From NCBI GenBank assembly GCA_017551405.1, contig JAFZLP010000123.1:1-13374 (forward strand): 13,374 nt of DNA. Reading direction: 5' to 3'. This document shows positions 1 to 6,317 of this stretch, piece after piece. The notes under the pieces are model-generated. The model did not search any database and was not told where the DNA came from. It saw only the letters and a program-made list of their open reading frames with translations. Source of the DNA: Bacteroidales bacterium. Its GTDB lineage: Bacteria > Bacteroidota > Bacteroidia > Bacteroidales > UBA932. The first letter of the stretch is position 1, and each line of letters starts with the position of its first letter. The translations under genes and the position numbers were made by a program.

Positions 1-228
1 ATCCTCATCGACGGGGCCGGAATCCCGAAGGACGAAATAGGGGAGCGTATTGTGGGAAGGTACCCCGAAATACGCGAACTGGTGTATCAGTTCATTCTGG
101 CGAACGGCATCCTGGACGAGCTCAACCTGAACGACAGGGCCGTTCTGGGCGGATGGAAATTCGTCCCCGAGGGCGTGTCTGCCGACCGCCTCGATGACGA
201 CATGGCGCTTCTGTTCGGGAAAAACTAG
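1..228 (+). CDS. 3' end of an unrecognised protein gene (partial)
   Basis: Frame 1 is open from the window edge to a TAG at 226-228, giving the last 75 residues of a protein whose start lies outside. The segment is acidic and mostly helical in character, with no transmembrane stretch, and ends in DDDMALLFGKN. I do not recognise the family and assign no function. The codon usage, rich in C- and G-ending codons, resembles the neighbouring genes, which supports it being coding. It converges on ffh: its TAG and the ffh TAG (225-227 on the other strand) overlap in the palindrome CTAG, so no intergenic space or terminator separates them. Confidence 0.7.
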   Translation: MLIDGAGIPKDEIGERIVGRYPEIRELVYQFILANGILDELNLNDRAVLGGWKFVPEGVSADRLDDDMALLFGKN

Positions 229-1547
229 CCGCGGAAGTTCTTCAGGCGCTCGCGCAGGGAGCCGTCGACGGCCATCTTCATCATTTTGCGCGAATTCTCG
301 AACTGCTTGAGCAGTTTGTTCACTTCGGGCACCGATGTGCCTGAGCCGTCGGCTATGCGCTTGCGGCGGCTGCCGTTGATGGCCTCGGGGTGCTCGCGTT
401 CGTAGGGAGTCATGGAGTGGTAGATGGCCTCGGTGGTCTTGAACGCGGAGTCGTTGTCGATGTCGAGGTCTTTGATCTGCTTGCCCACTCCGGGGAGCAT
501 CCCGGCCAGGTCCTTGATGTCGCCCATCTTGCGGACCTGCTGGATCTGGTTGTAGAAGTCGTTGAGCGTGAACTGGTTCTTGGCGAGTTTCTTGCGGGTT
601 TCGCGCGCCTCTTTCTCGTCTATGGCCTCCTGGGCCTTTTCCACGAGCGAGACCACGTCTCCCATGCCCAGGATCCTGTCCGCGGCACGGGCGGGATAGA
701 AGATGTCGAGGGCTTCCATTTTTTCGCCGGTGGAGACGAACTTGATGGGCTTGCCGGTGACGGCCTTGATGCTGAGCGCGGCGCCGCCGCGGGTGTCGCC
801 GTCGAGCTTGGTGAGCACCACTCCGTCGTAATCGATGGCGTCGTTGAACGCGAGGGCGGATGCAACGGCGTCCTGGCCGGTCATTGCGTCGACCACGAAC
901 AGGCTCTCGGAGGGCTTCACGGCGGCGTGCATGGCGCGGATCTCATCCATGAGCTCCTGGTCGACGGCAAGGCGGCCGGCAGTATCGACAATTATCGCGG
1001 AGTAACCTTCCTGGCCACCCTTTAGTATGGCGGCTTTCGCCACTTTGACGGGGTCTTTTTCGCCGTCGATGCTGAAGACGGGGACGTCTATGCCTTCGGC
1101 AAGGGTCCTGAGCTGCTCTATTGCCGCGGGACGGAAGGTGTCGCAGGCCGCGAGCAAGACTTTGATGCCCTTCTTCTTGAGGCGGAGCGCGAGCTTTCCG
1201 CTGAAGGTTGTCTTACCGGAACCGTTGAGACCCGCCACCAGGATGACGGCGGGGTTGCCCTTGAGGTTGATGTCGGAATTCTCGCTCCCCATGAAGTCGG
1301 CAAGCTCGTCGTGGACGATCTTGACCATCATCTGCTGCGGCTTTACCGCAGTGAGGACGCCGGTGCCTATGGCTTTGGTCTTTACGCGGTCGCAGAACTC
1401 CTTGGCCACCTTGTAGCTCACGTCTGCGTCGAGCAGGGCCCTGCGGATTTCCTTAACGGTTTCCGCAACGTTTATTTCGGTGATCTTTCCTTCTCCCTTG
1501 AGGATCTTGAAGGATTTCTCGAGTCTTTCGGTTAATGCTTCGAACAT
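225..1547 (-). CDS. ffh: Signal recognition particle protein Ffh (SRP54 GTPase)
   Basis: Ffh binds signal sequences of nascent membrane and secreted proteins on the ribosome and, with 4.5S RNA and the receptor FtsY, targets them to the membrane. The 440 residues are full length for the family. Residues 1-95 are the helical N domain. The G domain carries the P-loop GLNGSGKT (106-113), DTFRPAAIEQL (136-146), DTAGR (188-192) and TKLDGDTRGG (246-255). The C-terminal M domain (about 320-440) has the RNA-binding signature around SRRKRIADGSGTS (393-405), followed by a KMMKM run for signal-peptide binding. The ATG at 1547 gives the normal N terminus (MFEALTERLE). A TAnnTTTG box lies only 8 nt upstream, so the leader should be extremely short. 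No 4.5S RNA gene was seen nearby. The family assignment is secure. Confidence 0.98.
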   Translation of the reverse strand: MFEALTERLEKSFKILKGEGKITEINVAETVKEIRRALLDADVSYKVAKEFCDRVKTKAIGTGVLTAVKPQQMMVKIVHDELADFMGSENSDINLKGNPAVILVAGLNGSGKTTFSGKLALRLKKKGIKVLLAACDTFRPAAIEQLRTLAEGIDVPVFSIDGEKDPVKVAKAAILKGGQEGYSAIIVDTAGRLAVDQELMDEIRAMHAAVKPSESLFVVDAMTGQDAVASALAFNDAIDYDGVVLTKLDGDTRGGAALSIKAVTGKPIKFVSTGEKMEALDIFYPARAADRILGMGDVVSLVEKAQEAIDEKEARETRKKLAKNQFTLNDFYNQIQQVRKMGDIKDLAGMLPGVGKQIKDLDIDNDSAFKTTEAIYHSMTPYEREHPEAINGSRRKRIADGSGTSVPEVNKLLKQFENSRKMMKMAVDGSLRERLKNFRG

Positions 1548-1555
1548 AGCGGTTG

Positions 1556-1563
1556 CAAAAATA
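1556..1563 (-). promoter_or_regulatory. Bacteroidota -7 box for ffh (TATTTTTG)
   Basis: Read on the minus strand, 1563-1556 is TATTTTTG, an exact match to the TAnnTTTG -7 element of the primary sigma factor in Bacteroidota. It ends 8 nt before the ffh ATG. No clear TTG-type -33 element is visible at the usual distance. If used, transcription would start about 1-3 nt before the start codon. Confidence 0.5.
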
Positions 1564-1587
1564 CTAAAAATTAACTATTTATTTGGA

Positions 1588-2028
1588 ATGAAACGCTTAA
1601 TTGTAAAACTTGCCGTACGACTTCGTCAGCGGGTCTCCTTCGGCAGGGGAGCAGGCCGCTGGTTAAACGAAGATGTGGTCGCCAGTATGGACAAGTGGTT
1701 CAAGGACAAGGGCTATTGCCAGTCCGACCAGAACATGGGCGACGTGGCCGAGAAATTCGGCATTTCCAAGGACGAGCTGTCCTGGTACTGTCATTCAACC
1801 TATGGATGCGGATTCCTGTCGATCCGGAAGGAACTGCGCATCTTCGAGGCTAAACGTATCATAGAAGAGAACCCGTACCTTCCGCTCAACACCATAGGGG
1901 AGATGGTGGGTATTTCCGACAAGACAAATTTCCGGCGCCAGTTCTATGAGGTGACGGGCGAGACGCCCCAGGAGTGGCGCGACCGAGTAAAGGCAGGCAA
2001 AAGCAGAAAAAAGCGTAACATACAATAA
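1588..2028 (+). CDS. Short AraC-type DNA-binding protein (stand-alone HTH domain)
   Basis: Predicted transcription factor of 146 aa consisting almost only of the AraC/XylS double helix-turn-helix. The first HTH spans about residues 49-70 (MGDVAEKFGISKDEL) and the second about 100-122. The second contains the family signature pattern IGEMVGISDKTNF then FYEVTGETPQEWR, equivalent to the common VGFSD..F.R.F....G.TP..YR. No ligand-binding or receiver domain is present; the N terminus (1-30) is basic, and a basic tail (KSRKKRN) ends the protein. The ATG at 1588 was chosen because it is the first ATG after the 40-bp divergent gap with ffh; the ATG at 1687 (MDKWFKDKGY) would still keep both HTH motifs and is an alternative. 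The regulated genes are unknown. It lies 21 bp upstream of the CNNM-family gene, which has its own promoter box. Confidence 0.8.
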   Translation: MKRLIVKLAVRLRQRVSFGRGAGRWLNEDVVASMDKWFKDKGYCQSDQNMGDVAEKFGISKDELSWYCHSTYGCGFLSIRKELRIFEAKRIIEENPYLPLNTIGEMVGISDKTNFRRQFYEVTGETPQEWRDRVKAGKSRKKRNIQ

Positions 2029-2033
2029 TTTGC

Positions 2034-2041
2034 TATCTTTG
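2034..2041 (+). promoter_or_regulatory. Bacteroidota -7 box (TATCTTTG) for the CNNM/CBS protein gene
   Basis: TATCTTTG matches TAnnTTTG exactly and sits in the 21-bp gap between the AraC-type gene and the next ATG at 2050, again with 8 nt between box and start codon. No convincing -33 TTG was found. The predicted transcript would have almost no 5' leader. Confidence 0.5.
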
Positions 2042-2049
2042 CAGATTGT

Positions 2050-3111
2050 ATGGGTACGACTATCTTTCTGCTTGTTTTGGACCTGATCCTTACGGTGGGC
2101 ATCTCTTTCCTCTGTTCGATCCTGGAGGCGGTGCTCATGTCCACTCCGATCTCCTTCATAACCCTGAAGGAACAGGAAGGCTACAGGCCCGCCGCGAGGT
2201 TTAAGAAATACAAGACGGATATCGACCGCCCGATCGCCGCTATCCTGTCAATGAACACCATTGCCAACACATTCGGCGCCGCAATGGTGGGTGTCCTCAC
2301 TGCGAAGATCTGGTCCGGAGGAGTGGGGTGGATGTCCGCGATCGTCACCATCCTCATCCTCATCTGCTCGGAAATCATTCCCAAGACCATAGGCACCGCC
2401 AGATATAAGTCCCTCATGGGCTTCACCACTTCGTGGATAAGCATCCTGCTGGTGCTCATGTGGCCTTTCGTCGAGCTCATCCAGTTCATCCAGAAGTCGT
2501 TCAAGCACCACGATCCTTCCGTGAGCCGCGAGGAAGTGAGCGCCATGGCCAATGCCGGGGTAGAGGAAGGGGTGATAGACCGCGACGAAAACAAGGTCAT
2601 CCAGAATATCATCAGGCTCGACAACATCAAGGCCTACGACGCCATGACTCCCCGTGTAGTCTGTTCCGTCGCGCCCGAGAGCATGACGCTCCGTGAATAC
2701 TTCGAGAACGACGACTTCGAGCATCATTCCAGGATCCCGGTCTACGCCGAAACTCCCGAATACATAACGGGTTACATCCTCAGGGACGACGCCCTGGAAG
2801 ACCTCGCGGAGGACAAGTTCAACAAGACTCTCCGCGACATCAAGAGGGACATCTCGTATTTCAACGAAGAGACCGACCTCGACAAGATCTGGGACAGCAT
2901 GCTCAAGACCAAGGAGCAGATAGCCCTCATCATAGACGATTACGGCTCTTTCCAGGGGGTTCTGACCCTGGAAGACATCATCGAGACCGTCTTCGGGCTC
3001 GAAATCATGGACGAGATGGACGAGGTGAGCGACATGCAGCAGTATGCAAAGGAACGCTGGCAGAAGAGGATGAAGCGCTACAAGAAAGTGAATATCCCCA
3101 GGCCGGAATAG
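2050..3111 (+). CDS. CNNM (DUF21) and CBS-pair membrane protein, putative divalent-cation transporter
   Basis: Membrane protein of 353 aa in the CNNM/CorB/hemolysin-C-like family, whose members move or sense Mg2+ and related ions. The N-terminal DUF21 domain has hydrophobic segments at about residues 4-26, 62-84, 94-112 and 126-148. It carries the family motifs MNTIANTFGAA (68-78) and SEIIPKTIG (107-115). A cytoplasmic CBS pair follows: the first around MTPRVV (199-204) to RIPVY..ITGYI (228-243), the second ending in IIDDYGSFQGVLTLEDIIETVFG (294-316), which is the usual end of this module. The protein stops soon after, so the C-terminal CorC/HlyC transporter-associated domain found in many relatives is absent. 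The tail (331-353) is basic. Substrate and direction of transport cannot be told from sequence. Confidence 0.88.
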   Translation: MGTTIFLLVLDLILTVGISFLCSILEAVLMSTPISFITLKEQEGYRPAARFKKYKTDIDRPIAAILSMNTIANTFGAAMVGVLTAKIWSGGVGWMSAIVTILILICSEIIPKTIGTARYKSLMGFTTSWISILLVLMWPFVELIQFIQKSFKHHDPSVSREEVSAMANAGVEEGVIDRDENKVIQNIIRLDNIKAYDAMTPRVVCSVAPESMTLREYFENDDFEHHSRIPVYAETPEYITGYILRDDALEDLAEDKFNKTLRDIKRDISYFNEETDLDKIWDSMLKTKEQIALIIDDYGSFQGVLTLEDIIETVFGLEIMDEMDEVSDMQQYAKERWQKRMKRYKKVNIPRPE

Positions 3112-3116
3112 TTTTC

Positions 3117-3148
3117 TTTGCGTTTTTGCAAACATTTACATATATTTG
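3117..3148 (+). promoter_or_regulatory. Promoter of the coiled-coil/zapA operon
   Basis: A -33-like TTTG (3117-3120) and an exact -7 box TATATTTG (3141-3148) are separated by 20 bp, the spacing expected for Bacteroidota promoters. The start codon at 3170 lies 21 nt beyond the box, predicting a leader of about 15 nt. This is the best promoter in the window because both elements are present. Confidence 0.65.
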
Positions 3149-3169
3149 TAGTTGGTTTAATACGGCCCC

Positions 3170-3436
3170 ATGCTTGAGATAGAACAGAAGATCACCAAGC
3201 TGATAGAGCTTTACGAAGGGGAAAGGCAGCGTGCCGATTCACTCTCCCTCGAGCTTTCGCAGAGCCGCGAGACCGTGTTGGACCAGCAAAGGCAGATTGC
3301 TGAACTGAAAACCAAGATAGATTCCGTGCAGTTGCAGAGTGCGTTCGGCGCAGGGGGTGGCCCCGAAGCGAAAGCCCGTCTGACTGCACTGATCAGGGAA
3401 ATAGACAAGTGCATAGCCCTGTTGGAGGAAGACTGA
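3170..3436 (+). CDS. Small coiled-coil protein encoded directly before zapA
   Basis: An 88-aa soluble protein. Residues 2-55 form a heptad-rich, charged coiled coil (for example LIELYEGERQRADSL). A flexible glycine-rich linker follows (59-65, FGAGGGP), then a short amphipathic helix with the ending LIREIDKCIALLEED. I recognise that ending from uncharacterised Bacteroidales proteins found before zapA. Its TGA (3434-3436) overlaps the zapA ATG by one base, implying translational coupling and matched amounts. By analogy with ZapB, and with Caulobacter ZauP (a coiled-coil protein encoded next to ZapA), it may be a ZapA partner at the division ring. That role is inferred from size, fold and position only. 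No signal peptide or membrane segment is present. Confidence 0.85.
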   Translation: MLEIEQKITKLIELYEGERQRADSLSLELSQSRETVLDQQRQIAELKTKIDSVQLQSAFGAGGGPEAKARLTALIREIDKCIALLEED

Positions 3437-3732
3437 TGGAAGGTCAGAGCATAACGTTGAAAATCGCCGGGAGGGAATATCCCCTAAAGGCAAAAACCCC
3501 TGAGGCAGAGCAGGTTATGCGCCTTGCCGCAGAGGACGTCAACGCCATGTTCTCGCATTATACATCGCTCTATCCCGACAAGTCCGAGATGGACAAGCTG
3601 GCGTTCGTCACCCTGAGCCAGGCAGTAGGAAAAATCACCGCCCAGCGGGCGGCCGCGAAGCTCGCTTCGGAACAGGAAGCCCTCGACGACAAACTCGGAG
3701 CCTATCTTGCAGGAGTAGATAAAAACCGTTAG
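3436..3732 (+). CDS. zapA: Cell division protein ZapA
   Basis: ZapA binds FtsZ filaments and stabilises the division ring in the cytoplasm. The 98-residue product begins MEGQSITLKIAGREYPL, the typical beta-strand start of the family. It continues through PEAEQVMRLAAEDVNAMF (22-39), matching the conserved PE.E..lr.Aa..in pattern. A long C-terminal dimerisation helix follows, with the usual LAFVTLSQA segment at 55-63. An in-frame upstream ATG at 3409 lies inside the preceding gene and would add nine unrelated residues, so the ATG at 3436, overlapping the upstream stop, is preferred. The last codons and the stop lie in the 5' arm of the closing stem of the downstream RNA. Identity is well supported by sequence and position. 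Confidence 0.93.
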   Translation: MEGQSITLKIAGREYPLKAKTPEAEQVMRLAAEDVNAMFSHYTSLYPDKSEMDKLAFVTLSQAVGKITAQRAAAKLASEQEALDDKLGAYLAGVDKNR

Positions 3733-3867
3733 TCCGTCCCAGCGAAACAAACAAGTTCCTCGGAACCGGGCGTACTCGAGTGACTACGGCAGGCCCTTAA
3801 GTGGGAAACCGGAAGCACCACGGAACCCAAAACGTACAGAAATTATTTTCTGCTCAGGGACTAACGG
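3726..3867 (+). ncRNA. ssrS: Probable 6S RNA (RNA polymerase regulator)
   Basis: 6S RNA mimics an open promoter and binds the housekeeping RNA polymerase. A perfect 10-bp closing stem pairs 3726-3735 (CCGTTAGTCC) with 3858-3867 (GGACTAACGG). Inside it is a large asymmetric bubble: A-rich on the 5' side (3736-3754), with a small CAGAAA/TTTCTG hairpin (3837-3852) on the 3' side. Further in, GTTCC 3755-3759 can pair with GGAAC 3822-3826, and CCGG 3766-3769 with CCGG 3809-3812, leading to an apical loop. This interrupted rod with a central bubble is the 6S shape, and the core of about 142 nt is slightly short for the family. Position between zapA and rny also fits, since 6S RNA lies next to zapA in many bacteria. 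The exact 5' end is unknown; a weak box (TATCTTG, 3703-3709) inside zapA could be its promoter, or it may be processed from the zapA transcript. Family membership was not tested with a covariance model. Confidence 0.7.
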
Positions 3868-3876
3868 CCATTTACG

Positions 3877-3915
3877 GGCAGCGTCTGTTTTGCAGGCGCT
3901 GCCTTTGTTTATTTT
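3877..3915 (+). terminator. Intrinsic terminator after zapA and the 6S-like RNA
   Basis: An 11-bp stem pairs 3877-3887 (GGCAGCGTCTG) with 3893-3903 (CAGGCGCTGCC) with one G-U pair. It has a TTTTG loop and is followed by the T-rich run TTTGTTTATTTT. It begins 9 nt after the closing stem of the RNA and should end both the RNA and the zapA operon. It is the only strong Rho-independent terminator I found in the window. Confidence 0.9.
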
Positions 3916-3943
3916 GACATACTAAAACTATATATAATTGATT

Positions 3944-5482
3944 ATGTGGTATTTATATTTATTGGCATTTTTGTGCGGAGCAATAGCCGCCCTTGCCGTT
4001 TACATAATTGTACGCCGCCTCGTACTCAAGGGCCGCAAAGAGGCCATCATTGAAAAGGCGGAACTCGAAGGAGAAAAAATCAAGCAGCAGAAGATCCTGC
4101 AGGCCAAGGAGAAGTTCATCCAGCTCAAGAGCGACCACGAGTCCTACATAGCCGAGAAGAACTCCAAGCTCCAGGAGACGGAGCACCGACTTCACCAGAG
4201 GGAGAGCCAGCTGGGTCAGCAGGCTTCCGAACTGGGCCGTCGCCAGCACGAAATCGACACCGCCAAGGCGCAGCTGAACGCCCGTGCCGAGGCTCTCGAA
4301 CACAAGGAAGAGGAGTGTGCCGCGCTCACCGCTCAGGTGAACAAGCAGCTTGAGGCCGTGGCCGGAATGTCCGCCCAGGATGCCAGGAACATGCTCGTGG
4401 ACAACATGAAGGCAGAGGCCCGCAGCGAGGCCCAGGCCTATATCAACGATACCATCGACGAGGCCCGCCTGAATGCTGCCAAAGAGGCCAAGCGCATAGT
4501 AATCAACACTATCCAGCGCACCGCCACTGAAACCGCCATCGAGAATGCCGTGACCACGTTCCCCATCGAGAACGACGAGATAAAGGGCCGCATCATCGGC
4601 CGTGAGGGCCGCAATATCCGCGCGCTCGAGGCTGCCACCGGCGTGGAGATAGTCGTGGACGACACCCCCGACGCCATCCTCATCAGCGGCTTCGATCCGG
4701 TCCGCCGCGAGGTCGCCCGCCTGGCCCTGCATCAGCTCGTGATCGACGGCCGCATCCATCCCGCCCGCATCGAGGAGGTCGTGGCCAAGGTGAGCGCCCA
4801 GCTCGAAGACGAGATGCTCGAGACCGGAAAGCGCACCTGCATCGATCTCGGCGTGCACGGCATGAGCGTGGAGCTGGTCAAGCTGATCGGCCGCATGAAA
4901 TACCGTTCCTCTTATGGCCAGAACCTGCTCCAGCACAGCCGCGAAGTGGCCAATATCGCCGCTACGATGGCTTCTGAGCTCGGTCTCAATGCCAAGCTGG
5001 CAAAGCGCGCAGGCCTCCTGCACGACATAGGCAAGGTGTCCGATGCCGATCCCGAGCTGCCGCACGCCCTTCTCGGCGCCAAGCTGGCCGAACAGTACAA
5101 GGAAAAGCCCGAAATTGTGAACGCCATCGGCTCGCACCACGAAGAGATGGAGATGAACTCAATCATCTCTCCCATAGTGCTGGTTGCCGACGCCATCTCC
5201 GGCGCCCGTCCCGGCGCCCGCAGGGAGGTTATCGAGAGCTACATCAAGCGTCTGAAGGGCATGGAAGACCTCGCCGCCGCATATCCCGGCGTCACCAAGA
5301 GCTACGCCATCCAGGCGGGCCGCGAGCTGCGTGTAATCGTGGGTGCCGAGCAGGTTACCGACGAGCAGGCATCCAGGCTCTCAGGCGATATCGCCCAGAA
5401 GATCCAGGACGAAATGACCTACCCGGGCCAGGTCAAGATCACGGTCATCCGTGAGACCCGCTCGGTGGCATACGCCAAGTAG
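3944..5482 (+). CDS. rny: Ribonuclease Y
   Basis: Membrane-anchored endoribonuclease that starts decay and processing of many mRNAs. The 512 residues have the standard order. An N-terminal transmembrane helix (about 3-24) comes first, followed by a long charged coiled coil (about 30-165). A KH domain with the GREG loop (219-222, in [13 protein letters not shown]) is next. The HD domain has the catalytic HDIGK at 360-364, preceded by the conserved [13 protein letters not shown] (324-336). The C-terminal region ends [11 protein letters not shown], typical for the family. The ATG at 3944 places the membrane helix at the very start; a TTG six bases upstream is in frame but needless. It starts 28 nt after the T-rich tail of the terminator. 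An AT-rich stretch (3921-3943) may hold its promoter, but no exact TAnnTTTG box is present. It converges with the phosphorylase operon, 16 nt away, with no visible terminator between. Confidence 0.97.
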   Translation: MWYLYLLAFLCGAIAALAVYIIVRRLVLKGRKEAIIEKAELEGEKIKQQKILQAKEKFIQLKSDHESYIAEKNSKLQETEHRLHQRESQLGQQASELGRRQHEIDTAKAQLNARAEALEHKEEECAALTAQVNKQLEAVAGMSAQDARNMLVDNMKAEARSEAQAYINDTIDEARLNAAKEAKRIVINTIQRTATETAIENAVTTFPIENDEIKGRIIGREGRNIRALEAATGVEIVVDDTPDAILISGFDPVRREVARLALHQLVIDGRIHPARIEEVVAKVSAQLEDEMLETGKRTCIDLGVHGMSVELVKLIGRMKYRSSYGQNLLQHSREVANIAATMASELGLNAKLAKRAGLLHDIGKVSDADPELPHALLGAKLAEQYKEKPEIVNAIGSHHEEMEMNSIISPIVLVADAISGARPGARREVIESYIKRLKGMEDLAAAYPGVTKSYAIQAGRELRVIVGAEQVTDEQASRLSGDIAQKIQDEMTYPGQVKITVIRETRSVAYAK

Positions 5483-5498
5483 CCGTTTCCGGCAGCTG

Positions 5499-6314
5499 TC
5501 AGAGTGATTCGATAAGGCGCGAGAACAGCCGTTCCATCTTGTGGGCGGCTGCATCGGCCTGGCGGACTATTTCGTTTTCATCCGTTACATAGCCGTCGGT
5601 GGCTTCGTGCGCGATGTCGGTGACGACCGACATGCCGAGCACGCGGATGCCGCTGTGACGGGCCGCGATGACTTCGGGCGTGACGCTCATGCCCACGGTG
5701 TCGCCGCCTATCTTGCGGAAGAACTTGTATTCCGCAGGGGTCTCGTAGCAGGGACCGGAGGTGGAGACATAGACTCCGCGCCTGATGGGGATGCCTTCCT
5801 TTTCGGCAATCTTTACCATACGCTCCTGAAGCTCGAGGTCGTAGGGGGCCGTCATGTCGGGGAAACGGGGGCCGTATTCTTCGATGTTCGGGCCTATCAG
5901 CGAATTGGGGAGCATGTTGATATGGTCTTTGATGAGCACGAGGTCGCCGATGTGATACGACGTGTTCATGCTTCCCACGGCGTTTGAAACGAAGAGGAAT
6001 TCCACCCCGAGGGATGCCATCACACGAATTGGCCTGATGACCACGTCCATGCCGTAGCCCTCGTAGAAGTGGTAGCGCCCCTGCATGGCGAGCACCTGCC
6101 TGCCGCCCAGCTTTCCGGAGATGAAGTTGCCCTTGTGCCCCAGTGCGGTGGCGGCGGGAAAGCCCGGAATGCTGACGTAGGGGATGACTATCTGGTCTTC
6201 GATGGAGTTCACCAGATTGCCCAGGCCGCTGCCGAGTATGATGCCCGCTACGGGCTGTCTTCCATGAAGTTTGCCCTTCATGAATTCGACCGCGAGTTTG
6301 ATGTCGGGATCCAT
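5499..6314 (-). CDS. Purine nucleoside phosphorylase, paralog 1 (Asp at the base-specificity position)
   Basis: Phosphorolytic cleavage of purine nucleosides to free base and pentose 1-phosphate, in the cytoplasm. The 271-aa protein has the trimeric PNP/MTAP family motifs in order: GSGLG (28-32), GHKGNF (59-64), MQGRYHFYEGY (77-87), SNAVGSMN (110-117), GPRFPDM (148-154), ETPAE (191-195) and GMSVTPEVIAARH (208-220). At the residue equivalent to human PNP Asn243 it has Asp233 (VVTD). Asp occupies this place in adenine-specific methylthioadenosine phosphorylases, and the human N243D change is known to admit adenosine. The 5'-hydroxyl-binding His257 of human PNP is not conserved. I infer a preference for 6-aminopurine nucleosides; the actual substrate is untested. 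It is the last gene of its operon, 3 nt after paralog 2. Confidence 0.93.
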   Translation of the reverse strand: MDPDIKLAVEFMKGKLHGRQPVAGIILGSGLGNLVNSIEDQIVIPYVSIPGFPAATALGHKGNFISGKLGGRQVLAMQGRYHFYEGYGMDVVIRPIRVMASLGVEFLFVSNAVGSMNTSYHIGDLVLIKDHINMLPNSLIGPNIEEYGPRFPDMTAPYDLELQERMVKIAEKEGIPIRRGVYVSTSGPCYETPAEYKFFRKIGGDTVGMSVTPEVIAARHSGIRVLGMSVVTDIAHEATDGYVTDENEIVRQADAAAHKMERLFSRLIESL

Positions 6315-6317
6315 GGC

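Noticed and set aside
2248..3135. Minus-strand open frame of 295 codons opposite the CNNM/CBS gene
   Set aside because: Same codon-bias artefact; the plus-strand frame has clear DUF21 and CBS motifs.
3914..3938. TTGACA (3914-3919) and TATAAT (3933-3938) as a classical sigma-70 promoter for rny
   Set aside because: The spacer is only 13 bp against about 17 expected, the TATAAT ends 5 nt before the ATG, and Bacteroidota use a different consensus. The region may still hold a promoter, but not this one as read.
3959..5140. Minus-strand open frame of 393 codons opposite rny
   Set aside because: Antisense to a full-length, motif-complete RNase Y gene; low-complexity Leu/Gly/Asp/His composition and no domain.
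5483..5498. Possible bidirectional terminator between rny and the phosphorylase operon
   Set aside because: The 16-nt gap contains only a short CAGCTG palindrome, with no stable stem or T-run.
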